From 66-474 sp036279975 (GTDB taxonomy: Bacteria > Pseudomonadota > Gammaproteobacteria > Xanthomonadales > Rhodanobacteraceae): a DNA stretch of 64,000 nt. Shown here in pieces: positions 22,631-31,600 of this stretch (positions within the stretch are counted from its first letter, which is position 1; each line of letters begins with the position of its first letter). The stretch spans positions 16,978 through 80,977 of the forward strand of contig DASURP010000010.1 of the NCBI GenBank assembly GCA_036279975.1, given 5' to 3'. Position numbers and translations under genes: made by a program. The notes under the pieces are model-generated. The model had not been told where the DNA came from, ran no database searches, and saw only the letters and a list, made by a program, of their open reading frames with translations.

Positions 22631-24586
22631 TCAGAGGTCCCGGCCGGACAGGGCCGCGCCGCGCGCCCGGACAAGTCCGACGCTCGCGTTGGCCAGCACC
22701 CGGACCCGCTTTTCCAGGAATTCGAAATAGCGGCCGATGTAATCGATCCCGTTCTCGGTATCCAGCAGGAACGGATTCATCAGCGTGTGGCGCAGGATCC
22801 GGAGCGGCTCGGACGACCCGGCCAGCGCAGCCGGCAGGTGCAGGCACTCGAGCAGCGCGTGCGCGGTGTCGCGATCCAGCGCGTCCAGCCGCATGGTGGT
22901 GGTGGAGCCGAAAAATTCACGGGTCTGCACCGGACCGGCGGGATCGATGCTCATGGATTCGTAGAGTTTGTCCACGAACGCATTCGCACCCCCGATGGTC
23001 GTGTTGTCGAGCGGATTCAGGGCCAGGCACACCAGGTTGGAGTCGGGCGCGAACGGCAGGCATGCACGCACCTGGTCGGCGCACGCCGAGGCGAAGTGCC
23101 GGGCCCGTTCGACGAAGTCGTCCGCCGCACGCAGGGTCTGCGCGGGCAGGCGTCCGAAATGTTCGTGGTCGAGCGGCAGCACGCGGTGCGTCACGTACAC
23201 CGAAGCCGCCATGGCGCCTGGCCTGGAACCTTCGATGATGTATCGACCCGGTTGCCGGAAGCGCGCGAAGTAGTCCGCCTCGGGTTCCTGCGTGAACACG
23301 TAGCTGGCGTCGATCGCGAGCAGCGCGGCCGCACGCTGGTCGCGGCACACGAAGGCGCCGGCGCCGTACGGTGCATAGCCCTGCTTGTGCGGATCGATGG
23401 TCGCCGAATCGGTGCGGGACAGCGCGGCGACTGCCGCGTGCGTGGCGGGGGACGGAAACCGCCCGTACTCCGCGCGCATCTCCGCGAGCCCGCGCAGGCT
23501 TCCATCCGGCCGGCGGAACAAGGTGGCGAGATACCCGCCCCAGGCCGCGTCCACGTGCACCGCGAAGCCGAATCCCGTTGCCGCGCAACGGTCGCGCGCC
23601 TCGACCAGCCGGTCGATCGGGTCGATCGCGCCATACTCGGTGGTGCCCAGCATGCCCACGCACAGCAGCACCGGCCGGCGCTTCGCTTCGGCATCGGCAA
23701 GCAAGGCGTCGAGCGCGTCGGCATCGATGCGCGCGTCACGCTGCGGCACCGGGACCAGGCGGCCGGCGCCGAGGCCCAGCAGTTGCATGCCCTTGCGCCA
23801 GGAGTAGTGCGCGCTCGCGGGCGCGATCACGATCGGCAGGTGGATTTCGGGGTGGCGATAGAAGAAGTCGGCGTGCCCCAGTGTTTCGATGCGCTGGCAC
23901 GCAACCGCCTCCACGCAGCTTCGGCGCTCTGCGGGTGGCAACTTCGTCAAGTACGTTTCCCAGGCGTCCAGCAATGCCACGATCGCCGCGGGCGGTAGGT
24001 TGAACGCGGTCCAATCGTCTTTCGGCGTCGCAAGTCCCGTGGGCGCGGCGGCGCGCAAGGCAACCGGAAACGCCTTCATCGCCAGTGCCAGGCGCAGCGC
24101 CTGCAGATTGGCCAGCGTGCCGCCCGAGGTGAGGTGCCCGAAGGCACAATCCGGACGCCCCGGGTCATCGGGATAACCGAACAGCCGCGCCAGTTGCAGC
24201 CCGATCTTGATCTCGAGGTCTACCGTCACCGGGGCGGTGTCGCCACTGATGTTGTTGGGGTTGTAGGGCAACACCAGGAACTGTGCAGCCAGCGCCGGCA
24301 ACAGCAGGTCCGAGACCATGTGCCCGATGTAGCGCGGGTTGTGCGAAGGCACCGACCGCTTCAGCGCCGCCGACAGTGCGTGCAGCTCGCGCCGCAGGCG
24401 TGACTCGAACTCGCGGTACTCGGGCGAGGATGCCGCATCGGTGGGAATGGCCGGTGGATCCTCGGGGTGGAAATTGCGCCGCCAGTACACGTGGTCGCGC
24501 AGGAATTCCACCACCAGTTTTTCCAGGAGCCCGTCGTTCTCTCCGTAGGGCCCCAGGAAACACGGATACAGGATCGGATCGCTCAT
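22631..24586 (-). CDS. PLP-dependent group II decarboxylase, tyrosine/glutamate decarboxylase-like
   Basis: A 651-residue enzyme. The N-terminal third (LGPYGENDGLLEKLVVEFL, VYWRRNFHPED) and overall length follow enterococcal tyrosine decarboxylase more than the 460-residue GadB. The PLP lysine sits in SATIDPHKQGYAPYGAGAF and the glycine-rich phosphate grip in GHLTSGGTLANLQALR. The substrate could be tyrosine, glutamate or another aromatic amino acid. The ATG at 24586 is set by homology; the frame stays open far upstream but overlaps ubiM antisense to nothing sensible. It is 50 bases after ubiM on the same strand. Confidence 0.85.
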   Translation of the reverse strand: MSDPILYPCFLGPYGENDGLLEKLVVEFLRDHVYWRRNFHPEDPPAIPTDAASSPEYREFESRLRRELHALSAALKRSVPSHNPRYIGHMVSDLLLPALAAQFLVLPYNPNNISGDTAPVTVDLEIKIGLQLARLFGYPDDPGRPDCAFGHLTSGGTLANLQALRLALAMKAFPVALRAAAPTGLATPKDDWTAFNLPPAAIVALLDAWETYLTKLPPAERRSCVEAVACQRIETLGHADFFYRHPEIHLPIVIAPASAHYSWRKGMQLLGLGAGRLVPVPQRDARIDADALDALLADAEAKRRPVLLCVGMLGTTEYGAIDPIDRLVEARDRCAATGFGFAVHVDAAWGGYLATLFRRPDGSLRGLAEMRAEYGRFPSPATHAAVAALSRTDSATIDPHKQGYAPYGAGAFVCRDQRAAALLAIDASYVFTQEPEADYFARFRQPGRYIIEGSRPGAMAASVYVTHRVLPLDHEHFGRLPAQTLRAADDFVERARHFASACADQVRACLPFAPDSNLVCLALNPLDNTTIGGANAFVDKLYESMSIDPAGPVQTREFFGSTTTMRLDALDRDTAHALLECLHLPAALAGSSEPLRILRHTLMNPFLLDTENGIDYIGRYFEFLEKRVRVLANASVGLVRARGAALSGRDL

Positions 24587-24636
24587 GGGTGTCGTACCGC
24601 CGCTGCGCGCGGAGCCGTGACCGAAGCACGCGCGGC

Positions 24637-25887
24637 TCAGGAACCGGGCGCAGCGGCGGCACCGGGTCGCGGGCGCACCAAGCCGCGCCATGCGCCCGCG
24701 GGCCGCGTGTCCACCAGCGTTGCCGCCAGCGCGTCGCGCAGCGGACGCAACCGCCGCATGCCGCCGATCACCGCATGACGCACTGGCTGCGCCAGCGCAC
24801 GGTCGTCGGTGAACAGGCCCGCGACCGCTCCGGTGCCGAGGTACAGCGGCAATGCCCCCACCCGATGGCGGCGCTGGTAGCGCATGAGGGCCGCGGGATC
24901 GGCGACGCTGCCGCCCTGCTCCAGCGCCTTCCCCAGTGGCCTCGCGAGGCGGGCGACACTGGCCAGGCCCAGGTTGAAACCATGCGCGGTGACCGGATGC
25001 ATCCCGACCGCGGCGTCGCCCACCAGTGCGAAGCCCGGCCCCGCGAAACAATGCGCCCAGGTCGCCACCAGCGGATACACGTGGCGCGTGTCGACCAGTT
25101 CCATTGCCCCAAGGCGATGCTCGAACCGCGACGAGATGTCGCGTGCGAACGCGGCGGCGTCGAGTTCCTGCAGCGCCGCCGCCTCGCGCCCGGTCACGGT
25201 CAACACCACCGAAACCGTGTGTTCGGCGAGCGGAAGCAGCGCCCGGGTCTGGCCGCTGCCGAACCATTCGTGCGCCACGCCCGCGTGCGGCACTTCGTGC
25301 CGCATCCGGCACACCAGCATGCTCTTGCCGAAATCCTTCATCGCGACGGGCACCCCGAGCAGGCGGCGGACCTGCGAAAAGCGGCTGTCGGCGGCGACCA
25401 GCAATGGGGCGAGGTGGCGGCTGCCGTCGGCCAGGCGGACGGCGAGCGCATCGCCTTCGCGCTCGACGGCTTCCACCGCCGAGTCGGTGTGCACCCGGAT
25501 CCCCGGGGTGGCGCGCACCGCCTGCCAGGCCGCGGCGCGGATCACGCAATTGGAGACGAGACTGCCCAACTGCGCCTTGCCGAAAGCATCGGCGTTCACC
25601 TCGAAGCCTTCCCGCGCACCGTCACTGACGCGCGCACGCCGCAGCGGGTGGATTTCGCATTCGGGAATCCGGCCCCGGATGCCAAGCCGGTCGAGGATAC
25701 CCATGGAACCGTGGGTGAGCGCGATTTCCCTGCCGTCGAATTCCGGATCGGCCAATGCGGCCTCGGGTTGGCGCTCGAGGATGTCGACCTCGACCCCCAG
25801 CGCCGCCAGCGCCCGCGCCATGCACAACCCGGCAGGTCCGGCGCCGACGATCACGGCGCGGCGAAAAGATGCGGCATCGACGGTCAT
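24637..25887 (-). CDS. ubiM: UbiH/UbiF/UbiM-family flavin monooxygenase
   Basis: A 416-residue aromatic ring hydroxylase with the FAD motifs VIVGAGPAGLCMARAL at the N-terminus and GDAAVGMHPVTAHGFNLGL near residue 280. The family hydroxylates ubiquinone precursors; the short N-terminus and the GFNLGL form best suit UbiM, the enzyme that can hydroxylate more than one ring position. ATG 25887 has GGGAG upstream. A weak FNR-type palindrome lies 55 bases before it. Assignment among UbiH, UbiF and UbiM is less sure than the family. Confidence 0.8.
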   Translation of the reverse strand: MTVDAASFRRAVIVGAGPAGLCMARALAALGVEVDILERQPEAALADPEFDGREIALTHGSMGILDRLGIRGRIPECEIHPLRRARVSDGAREGFEVNADAFGKAQLGSLVSNCVIRAAAWQAVRATPGIRVHTDSAVEAVEREGDALAVRLADGSRHLAPLLVAADSRFSQVRRLLGVPVAMKDFGKSMLVCRMRHEVPHAGVAHEWFGSGQTRALLPLAEHTVSVVLTVTGREAAALQELDAAAFARDISSRFEHRLGAMELVDTRHVYPLVATWAHCFAGPGFALVGDAAVGMHPVTAHGFNLGLASVARLARPLGKALEQGGSVADPAALMRYQRRHRVGALPLYLGTGAVAGLFTDDRALAQPVRHAVIGGMRRLRPLRDALAATLVDTRPAGAWRGLVRPRPGAAAAPGS

Positions 25888-25941
25888 GGCTCGCTCCCGA
25901 CTGAAGTAGCACGATTGTGCCGGCTGCCCCACCCCACGCCC

Positions 25942-25955
25942 ATGACGATGGTCAA
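25942..25955. promoter_or_regulatory. weak FNR/Dnr-type box upstream of ubiM
   Basis: Read leftward it is TTGAC-CATC-GTCAT, one arm imperfect, 55 bases before ubiM and partly before the end of the FAD oxidase gene at 25952. It may be a chance match. Confidence 0.35.
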
Positions 25956-27388
25956 GTGCCTGCGTTGCAGCGAACGGGCGCCAGGACTTTCCCGGGATTC
26001 ATGATCCCCTGCGGGTCGAGGACGGCCTTGATCCGGTGCATCAGCGCGAGTTCGACCGGATCCTTGTAGCGAACAAGCATGTCGCGCTTGAGCTGGCCGA
26101 TCCCGTGTTCGGCGCTGATCGAACCGCCGGCGGCGTGCACGCGATCGTGCACCAGCGCATAAACGTCCTGCTGGCGCGCCAGCAGCCGTTCCTCCGTCCA
26201 GTCCGCGCCGCGGGCGACGTTGTAATGCAGGTTGCCATCGCCGAGGTGGCCGAAGACCACGTTGCGGATGCCCGGAAAGGCGTGCTGCAACGCCTGGTCG
26301 GTGTCCCGCACGAAGTCCGCCATGCCCGACACCGGGATCGAGATGTCGTGCTTGATGCTCTTGCCGGTTTCCTTCTCGGCCAGCGGGATGCTTTCGCGCA
26401 GGTGCCAGAGCGCCTGGCTCTGCGCGAGCGAACCCGCGATGACGGCATCGGCGACGCATCCGGCTTCGATGGCCCCGCCCACCACGACCTCGCAACGCTC
26501 GCGCGCGTGGGCATCGGATTCGTTGTCCGAGACTTCCAGCAACACGTACCACGGCATGCCCGCCGCGGCGCCGTCGAACGGCAAGCGTTGCTGCGGGAAA
26601 CATTCCACGACCCGTTGCAGGCACGCGCTGGACATCAACTCGAAGCCGGTCAGGGTGGCGCCCAGCCCGGCACGCGCGCGCGCCAGCATCGCGACCGCCG
26701 CCGCGATCGATGCCACGGCCAGCAAGGCCGTGCAACGCGCCGCGGGCAGCGGGTACAACTTCAGGGTTGCCGCGGTGATCACGCCCAGGGTTCCCTCGCT
26801 GCCTATGAACAGGTCGCGCAGGTCGTAACCGGTGTTGTCCTTGCGCAGGCCGCGCAGGCCATGCATGACATCGCCCTGCGCCGTGACGACTTCCACGCCC
26901 AGCGTCAGGTCGCGCGCATTGCCGTAGCGCAGCACCTGGGTGCCGCCGGCATTGGTGGCGAGGTTGCCCCCGATCGTGCAACTGCCTTCCGCGGCGAGGC
27001 TGAGCGGAAACAGGCGGCCCGCGTCGCGCGCCGCCTGTTGCACGCTTTGCAGGATGCAGCCCGCTTCGACTTCCATGCTGTCGTTGTCGGCATCGATGGC
27101 GCGGATCCGGTTCAGGCGTTGCAGGGAAAGGACGATCGCCTGCCCGGAATCGTCAGGCGTGGCGCCGCCGCACAATCCGGTGTTGCCGCCTTGCGGCACG
27201 ACCGGAATGCCGGCCTCGGCGCACAGGCGCACCACGGCGGCGACCTCATCGACGCTGCCCGGCCGCACCACCGCCAGCGGCCGGCCGCGGTAACGTTCGC
27301 GCCAGTCGACGGAATAGGGCCGCGCATCGCTACCGGTCAGCACGTTGCGCGTGCCCACCAGCGGCCGCAACCTGTCCAGATCGTCCAC
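25952..27388 (-). CDS. FAD-linked oxidase of the GlcD / D-2-hydroxyacid dehydrogenase type
   Basis: A 478-residue flavoprotein of the vanillyl-alcohol oxidase fold. The FAD-binding loop is VPQGGNTGLCGGATP with CTIGGNLATNAGGTQVLRYG; the C-terminal domain has FGHLGDGNLHYN and SAEHGIGQLKRDM, histidines that bind metal in D-lactate and D-2-hydroxyglutarate dehydrogenases. It oxidises a D-2-hydroxyacid and passes electrons to quinone, ETF or a cytochrome. The substrate cannot be told. An intrinsic terminator separates it from azurin, so it has its own promoter. Confidence 0.88.
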   Translation of the reverse strand: MDDLDRLRPLVGTRNVLTGSDARPYSVDWRERYRGRPLAVVRPGSVDEVAAVVRLCAEAGIPVVPQGGNTGLCGGATPDDSGQAIVLSLQRLNRIRAIDADNDSMEVEAGCILQSVQQAARDAGRLFPLSLAAEGSCTIGGNLATNAGGTQVLRYGNARDLTLGVEVVTAQGDVMHGLRGLRKDNTGYDLRDLFIGSEGTLGVITAATLKLYPLPAARCTALLAVASIAAAVAMLARARAGLGATLTGFELMSSACLQRVVECFPQQRLPFDGAAAGMPWYVLLEVSDNESDAHARERCEVVVGGAIEAGCVADAVIAGSLAQSQALWHLRESIPLAEKETGKSIKHDISIPVSGMADFVRDTDQALQHAFPGIRNVVFGHLGDGNLHYNVARGADWTEERLLARQQDVYALVHDRVHAAGGSISAEHGIGQLKRDMLVRYKDPVELALMHRIKAVLDPQGIMNPGKVLAPVRCNAGT

Positions 27389-27409
27389 GGTGATGCACCC
27401 TGCCGCTGC

Positions 27410-27440
27410 AAAAAAAGGCCCCCCAGTGTAACGGGAGGCC
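27410..27440 (-). terminator. intrinsic terminator after azurin
   Basis: On the minus strand GGCCTCCC and GGGGGGCC pair over eight bases around the loop GTTACACT, followed at once by seven T. This is the clearest Rho-independent terminator in the window and ends the azurin transcript. Confidence 0.88.
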
Positions 27441-27512
27441 CTGCCTGTACGGATGGCAGCCCGGAGCAGTCGTGCAGCCCGCGCAACAATCCGCGAATCG
27501 CACGCGACCGGG

Positions 27513-27965
27513 TTATTTGCCCACCACCGTCACGGTGCCGTGCATCACCGTCGAGTGGCCCGGGAACGAACAGAAGAACACGTAATCGGTCCCTGCCTTC
27601 AACGCGGACGGCTTGAACGTCACCGCGGTGGTCCCGCCACCGCCGATCACCTTGGTATGGGCGATCACGCGCGTATCGCCGGGCTTGATGTAATCGTTGT
27701 CGAGACCGGCCTTGGCGCCATCGGCATCCACCGCAGCCTTGTCGGCGGCGCTGGTCAACACCCAGTCGTGGCCCATGACATTGCGCGGAAGCTTGCCGGT
27801 GTGCTTGAGCGTGACCGTGAAGGTCTTGCAGGTCCTCGGCACGTTCACGTTGGAAACGTTGAACTGCATGGCATCGTTGGCCTCGACCGTGGTGCTGCAA
27901 TTGGCCGCCCACAACGGCGTGGACAGCAGGCCGAGGACGACGAGAACGAAAATGCGACGGAACAT
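27513..27965 (-). CDS. azu: azurin
   Basis: A 150-residue type I copper protein with a signal peptide (residues 1-21, ending LWAA). Copper ligands are H66 (NVMGHDW), C132, H137 and M141 (FFCSFPGHSTVMHG), with the same C-H-M spacing as Pseudomonas azurin. A cysteine pair near 23 and 46 would form the usual disulfide. It carries electrons in the periplasm, often to nitrite reductase or peroxidase. It stands alone between terminators and promoters; a CTGAC-N4-GTCAG palindrome lies 61 bases upstream. Confidence 0.95.
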   Translation of the reverse strand: MFRRIFVLVVLGLLSTPLWAANCSTTVEANDAMQFNVSNVNVPRTCKTFTVTLKHTGKLPRNVMGHDWVLTSAADKAAVDADGAKAGLDNDYIKPGDTRVIAHTKVIGGGGTTAVTFKPSALKAGTDYVFFCSFPGHSTVMHGTVTVVGK

Positions 27966-28025
27966 GATTGTGCCCTTGTGGTTGGTTGAACCACGCAATT
28001 CTCCGATGCGACCCGGCGCCGCTCC

Positions 28026-28039
28026 CTGACGCAGGTCAG
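28026..28039. promoter_or_regulatory. FNR/Dnr-like palindrome upstream of azurin
   Basis: CTGAC-GCAG-GTCAG is a perfect palindrome but departs from the consensus at both outer bases. It is 61 bases before the azurin start, a distance fitting an activator site. Confidence 0.45.
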
Positions 28040-28191
28040 CACGCGGCATGCCTGCAGGCTTTTGGTTCAGCCCGCGTTGCGGCAAGGCCGTCCTGCGCAT
28101 GCAAGCGTGCGGCGCCATTCCCGCTCGAGACGACCCCGGACAGCGCGGCCACACAGGCCACGCTTCCGCGCCAGGGCGTGGTCCGCGTGCG

Positions 28192-29028
28192 CTATTTCCT
28201 GCGCGCCACGGGCGCGGGGTTCGCGATCCGGCCCCAGGTCGACTTGTTGCCCCAGACGTTCTGGCGCAAGCCTTCCAGTTGCAGGATCTGCGAGTGGTCG
28301 CAGAACAGGTTCACCTCGTTGCCGTAGTTCTTGATGTACCACTCGAACACCGGCGGATCGGCCGCCTCGAACATCACCGACTCCAGCCCCACGCCATTGA
28401 TGATCGACGCCGCCGCGGACGTGTTCCATTGCGCGACGTTCTCGGTGATGCCTTCGGATTCGATCATGATGATATCGGCGCCGGCATCCAGCAGCCGTTT
28501 GGCGCGGTGCACCAGGTCGCCGATGTCCTTCTTCGATTCGGCCGCCAGTTCCTCGACGCCGGAGTCGCCGCCGGAACCGAACTGGATGCCGAGCTCCGGC
28601 TTGGCCTTGAAGCCCGCCTTCTTCACCTGCTCCACCAGCCGCAGCATGCCGCTGGTCGGGATGGTCAGGAACCCGGCGGAGATCTCGATGACGTCGAAGC
28701 CGACTTCCCTGGCTTCCTTCAGGTACTTCGCGACCGCATCGGGGCCGTAGCGCAAGACCGTCTCGATCCAGCCGCCGGAGGACACGTAGGCATCGTGCTT
28801 GTGCGCGAGGTCGCTGAAGGCGCGCACCTGGTCGCGCGGCACCAGCGAAAACGAGCCGCCCGCCCACTTGATGCCGTCCACCCATTGCCCGGCCACGTCG
28901 AACACGTCGGCCAGGTGGCGGGTGCCGAAGGTGTTGTAGTACGGCGCGCGGATTTCGGTGATGCCGAACTTGCGCGGCTTCTCCGGGCGGTACGCGCGTG
29001 GAATGAAATCGAAACTGGTGTTGGACAT
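28192..29028 (-). CDS. ComA/HSA32-family phosphosulfolactate synthase-like protein
   Basis: A 278-residue TIM-barrel protein matching the ComA family, with KFGITEIRAPYYNTFGTR, VDGIKWAGGSFSL, SSGGWIETVL and VIEISAGFLTIP. In archaea and some bacteria ComA adds sulfite to phosphoenolpyruvate to give phosphosulfolactate, the first step to coenzyme M and to sulfolactate. The bacterial substrate here is unproven. It follows the MmgE/PrpD gene by 30 bases on the same strand and likely works in the same pathway. Confidence 0.78.
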   Translation of the reverse strand: MSNTSFDFIPRAYRPEKPRKFGITEIRAPYYNTFGTRHLADVFDVAGQWVDGIKWAGGSFSLVPRDQVRAFSDLAHKHDAYVSSGGWIETVLRYGPDAVAKYLKEAREVGFDVIEISAGFLTIPTSGMLRLVEQVKKAGFKAKPELGIQFGSGGDSGVEELAAESKKDIGDLVHRAKRLLDAGADIIMIESEGITENVAQWNTSAAASIINGVGLESVMFEAADPPVFEWYIKNYGNEVNLFCDHSQILQLEGLRQNVWGNKSTWGRIANPAPVARRK

Positions 29029-29058
29029 GCTTTTTCTCCTTGGCTGGAACCGAAAGCG

Positions 29059-30513
29059 TCAGCGTGACGCCGTGGACGCCGCCGGGTTGGCCGCGACTTG
29101 CGCCAGCAGGTGGGTCAGGTCGCGCACGTCGTGCGAATCGAGGTGGTGCACGCATTCGATGATCCGCCCCGCCAGGCCCTCGTCGACGAAGGGCGCCACC
29201 AGCGGACGGAACTTCGCGCACGCCGCGTCCCAATCCAGCGGTTGCAGCGTGAACCCCTGGAAGCTGGCCGCGGAGACGCAGAACCGTGTGCCGTCATACA
29301 TCTCCACTTCCACCTGGGTCGGCATCTCGGCCGGGAAGCGCGCCGAGAATGCAGCGTCGGGCGCCACCTCGACCTTGCGCAGCAGGGTCTGCACGTCCGG
29401 GCGCAGGATCCGCCCGGGCAGGTACTGGTACGGCTGCACCTGGCCATCCAGCAATGCCACCGCAATCATGTACGGCAACGAATGGTCGGCCTCTTCCTTG
29501 CTGCCGACATGCCGCTTGTCGCCCTCTTCGCCGCCGCCGATGATGTCGTAGGCCACCTGGAAGGTCTTGACGCGCACCGCGCGGATCGCGTCGGCCCGGA
29601 AGCCGGTTTGCATGCCGATGGTGATGGCCGCGTCGATCGACGACTGCGAATGCACCTCGGCATTGTGCTTCTTGACGACGGTGCGCAGCACGCTTTCCAG
29701 GTCTTCGCGCGACCAGTCGATCGTGAACGGGCCGGCGATGCTCTCCTTGAAGCCCTTGTTGCCCTCGAACACCTGGGCCGGCCCGGTGATGCCCGCGCGC
29801 GCCAGCAGCGCGGCGAACGTGCCTTCCTTGCCGACCTGCGGATAAGCCAGGCCCTTCCAGTTGGAAAGGTCGCCGGTGCGCGTCACCCGCAGCGCGTTGT
29901 TGGCGGTGCCGGAGATTGCAACCGCATTCGCGATCTGCGCGGGCGCAAGCTTCAGCGCCTTCGCCACCGCGCCGGCCACCGCGTAGGCGCCTTGTACGGT
30001 ATGGTCGAAGCCGTGTGCGCGCACGGGCGCCACGTCGGAAAGGCGCGTCTGCACCTGGTAGGCGACCGCGACCGCGGTCAGGAAATCCTTGCCGCTGGCG
30101 CCGACGCTTTCGGCCGCTGCCAGCACCGCGCCGATGTTGTCGGAGGGATGGCAAGTCTCGCCGGGCGCAAGATAGCTGTCCATGAAATCGAGGTAACGGC
30201 TGAGTGCGATGTTGTGGAACGCAGCGCGGTCGATGGCGCTGCGCCCGCCGCCGATCAGCGTGGCGTCGGCGTTGCCACCCAGCGACCGGGTGAGTCCGCG
30301 GATGGCGAGCATGGGCGGCGCATCCAGTGCGGCGATGGCCACGCCCAGCGTATCGAGGATGCGGATCTTGAGCTGCTCGACCGCCGCGGCACTGATGTCG
30401 GGATAGTTGGCGGCGTGGATGAATGCGGCCAGTTTCTGGACCTCGGTCAAGGCGGCAGAAGACCCCGGACGGTCGCGTTCCGCGGTCCGGGAAACAGGGC
30501 GATGCAGGGACAT
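29059..30513 (-). CDS. MmgE/PrpD-family protein
   Basis: A 484-residue member of the family that includes 2-methylcitrate dehydratase PrpD and cis-aconitate decarboxylase. Family stretches are ILDTLGVAIAALDAP, MDSYLAPGETCHPSDNIGAV, RAHGFDHTVQGAYAVAGAVA and DHSLPYMIAVALLDGQVQ. No prpB or prpC is present, so methylcitrate use is not supported. ATG 30513 has GGGAG upstream; a GTG at 30522 is possible. It heads an operon with the ComA-like gene. Confidence 0.85.
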   Translation of the reverse strand: MSLHRPVSRTAERDRPGSSAALTEVQKLAAFIHAANYPDISAAAVEQLKIRILDTLGVAIAALDAPPMLAIRGLTRSLGGNADATLIGGGRSAIDRAAFHNIALSRYLDFMDSYLAPGETCHPSDNIGAVLAAAESVGASGKDFLTAVAVAYQVQTRLSDVAPVRAHGFDHTVQGAYAVAGAVAKALKLAPAQIANAVAISGTANNALRVTRTGDLSNWKGLAYPQVGKEGTFAALLARAGITGPAQVFEGNKGFKESIAGPFTIDWSREDLESVLRTVVKKHNAEVHSQSSIDAAITIGMQTGFRADAIRAVRVKTFQVAYDIIGGGEEGDKRHVGSKEEADHSLPYMIAVALLDGQVQPYQYLPGRILRPDVQTLLRKVEVAPDAAFSARFPAEMPTQVEVEMYDGTRFCVSAASFQGFTLQPLDWDAACAKFRPLVAPFVDEGLAGRIIECVHHLDSHDVRDLTHLLAQVAANPAASTASR

Positions 30514-30689
30514 TTCGATCACTCCCGGTGCACGGTGGCACGTTCAGGACGGGACTCCCGGGCCAGGCCTGGCGATGAATCGGGCATCGCGCGCTTGGAC
30601 CTGGACAATCGGCCCGGCCGCGGCATCGACAACGAAGTGTGGTCCGGAAGCCAACAAAGCAAGTATGTTGCGATGCACAAGACCGTGCA

Positions 30690-30703
30690 CTGACCCATAT
30701 CAA
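30690..30703. promoter_or_regulatory. weak FNR/Dnr-like box near the prpD-like/SDR divide
   Basis: CTGAC-CCAT-ATCAA, eight of ten arm positions, about 177 bases from the leftward prpD-like start. Confidence 0.35.
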
Positions 30704-30753
30704 TCTGCTGGCGCCGACACAGCCGCAGGCAACACTACTGCGTCGTCGCGGGC

Positions 30754-30767
30754 TTGATCCGCATCAG
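30754..30767. promoter_or_regulatory. FNR/Dnr-like box upstream of the SDR gene
   Basis: TTGAT-CCGC-ATCAG, nine of ten arm positions, ends 68 bases before the SDR start at 30836. Confidence 0.5.
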
Positions 30768-30835
30768 GCTCCGGACCCGTGTCATTGCATACAGTTTACT
30801 GCTTGCGTTGCAGCGAACGCAGCCACGGACAGTCC

Positions 30836-31600
30836 ATGGAAATCCGCAATCAAATCGTGCTGGTGACCGGCGCCGGACGCGGGCTCGGCATGGCGATCGC
30901 GCGCGCCTTCGCGCGCGAGGGCGCACGGGTCGTGCTGAACTACCGACGCAGCCGCGAACCGGCGGAAGCGTTCGCGGAGGAACTGGGCCGCGGGCGCGCG
31001 CTGGCCATCCCGGCGGATGTCACCAACGCCACGCAGGTACGCGCCATGTTCGCTGAAGCCGCGCGACATTTCGGCGATCCGGTCACCACCCTGGTCAACA
31101 ACGCGCTGCCGGACTTTTCGTTCAACGGCGACGCCCGCAGCAAGGCCGAGCGGATTGGCTGGGGGGAATTCGACAGCCAGCTCGAAGGCGCCGTGGGCGG
31201 CACGCTCAATACCATCCAGGCCACGCTTCCCGCGATGCGTGCTGCACGTTTCGGACGCATCGTCAACATCGGCAGCAACCTGTTCCAGAATCCGGTGGTG
31301 CCCTACCACGATTACACCGCGGCCAAGGCCGCGCTGTTGTCGCTGACGCGCACGATGTCCGCGGAGCTCGGCCCGGACGGCATCACCGTCAACATGGTGT
31401 CGGGCGGATTGCTGCGCACCACCGATGCCAGTAGCGCGACGCCCGCGGAGGTGTTCGACCTGATCGCCGCCAGCACGCCGTTGCGGCGGGTCACCACGCC
31501 CGCGGAATTCGCCGACGCCGTGCTGTTCTTTGCATCGCCGTGGGCGCGCGCGGTGACCGGGCAGAACCTCGTGGTGGACGGCGGGCTGGTCAAGGATTGA
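30836..31600 (+). CDS. short-chain dehydrogenase/reductase, FabG-like
   Basis: A 254-residue Rossmann-fold enzyme with the cofactor motif TGAGRGLG, the LVNNAL strand and the catalytic Y-x3-K in YHDYTAAKAA. The closing ARAVTGQNLVVDGGLVKD is typical of FabG relatives. An arginine pair after the second strand (NYRRS) suggests NADPH. Substrate unknown. Start set at ATG 30836; the reading from 30779 adds 19 residues without support. It overlaps the convergent glycosylase gene by 11 bases. Confidence 0.87.
   Translation: MEIRNQIVLVTGAGRGLGMAIARAFAREGARVVLNYRRSREPAEAFAEELGRGRALAIPADVTNATQVRAMFAEAARHFGDPVTTLVNNALPDFSFNGDARSKAERIGWGEFDSQLEGAVGGTLNTIQATLPAMRAARFGRIVNIGSNLFQNPVVPYHDYTAAKAALLSLTRTMSAELGPDGITVNMVSGGLLRTTDASSATPAEVFDLIAASTPLRRVTTPAEFADAVLFFASPWARAVTGQNLVVDGGLVKD

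Noticed and set aside
25961..30819. A 16-bp exact repeat (TGCGTTGCAGCGAACG) at 25961 and 30804
   Set aside because: One copy is coding, the other is in a leader; in 64 kb of GC-rich DNA one such match is expected by chance.
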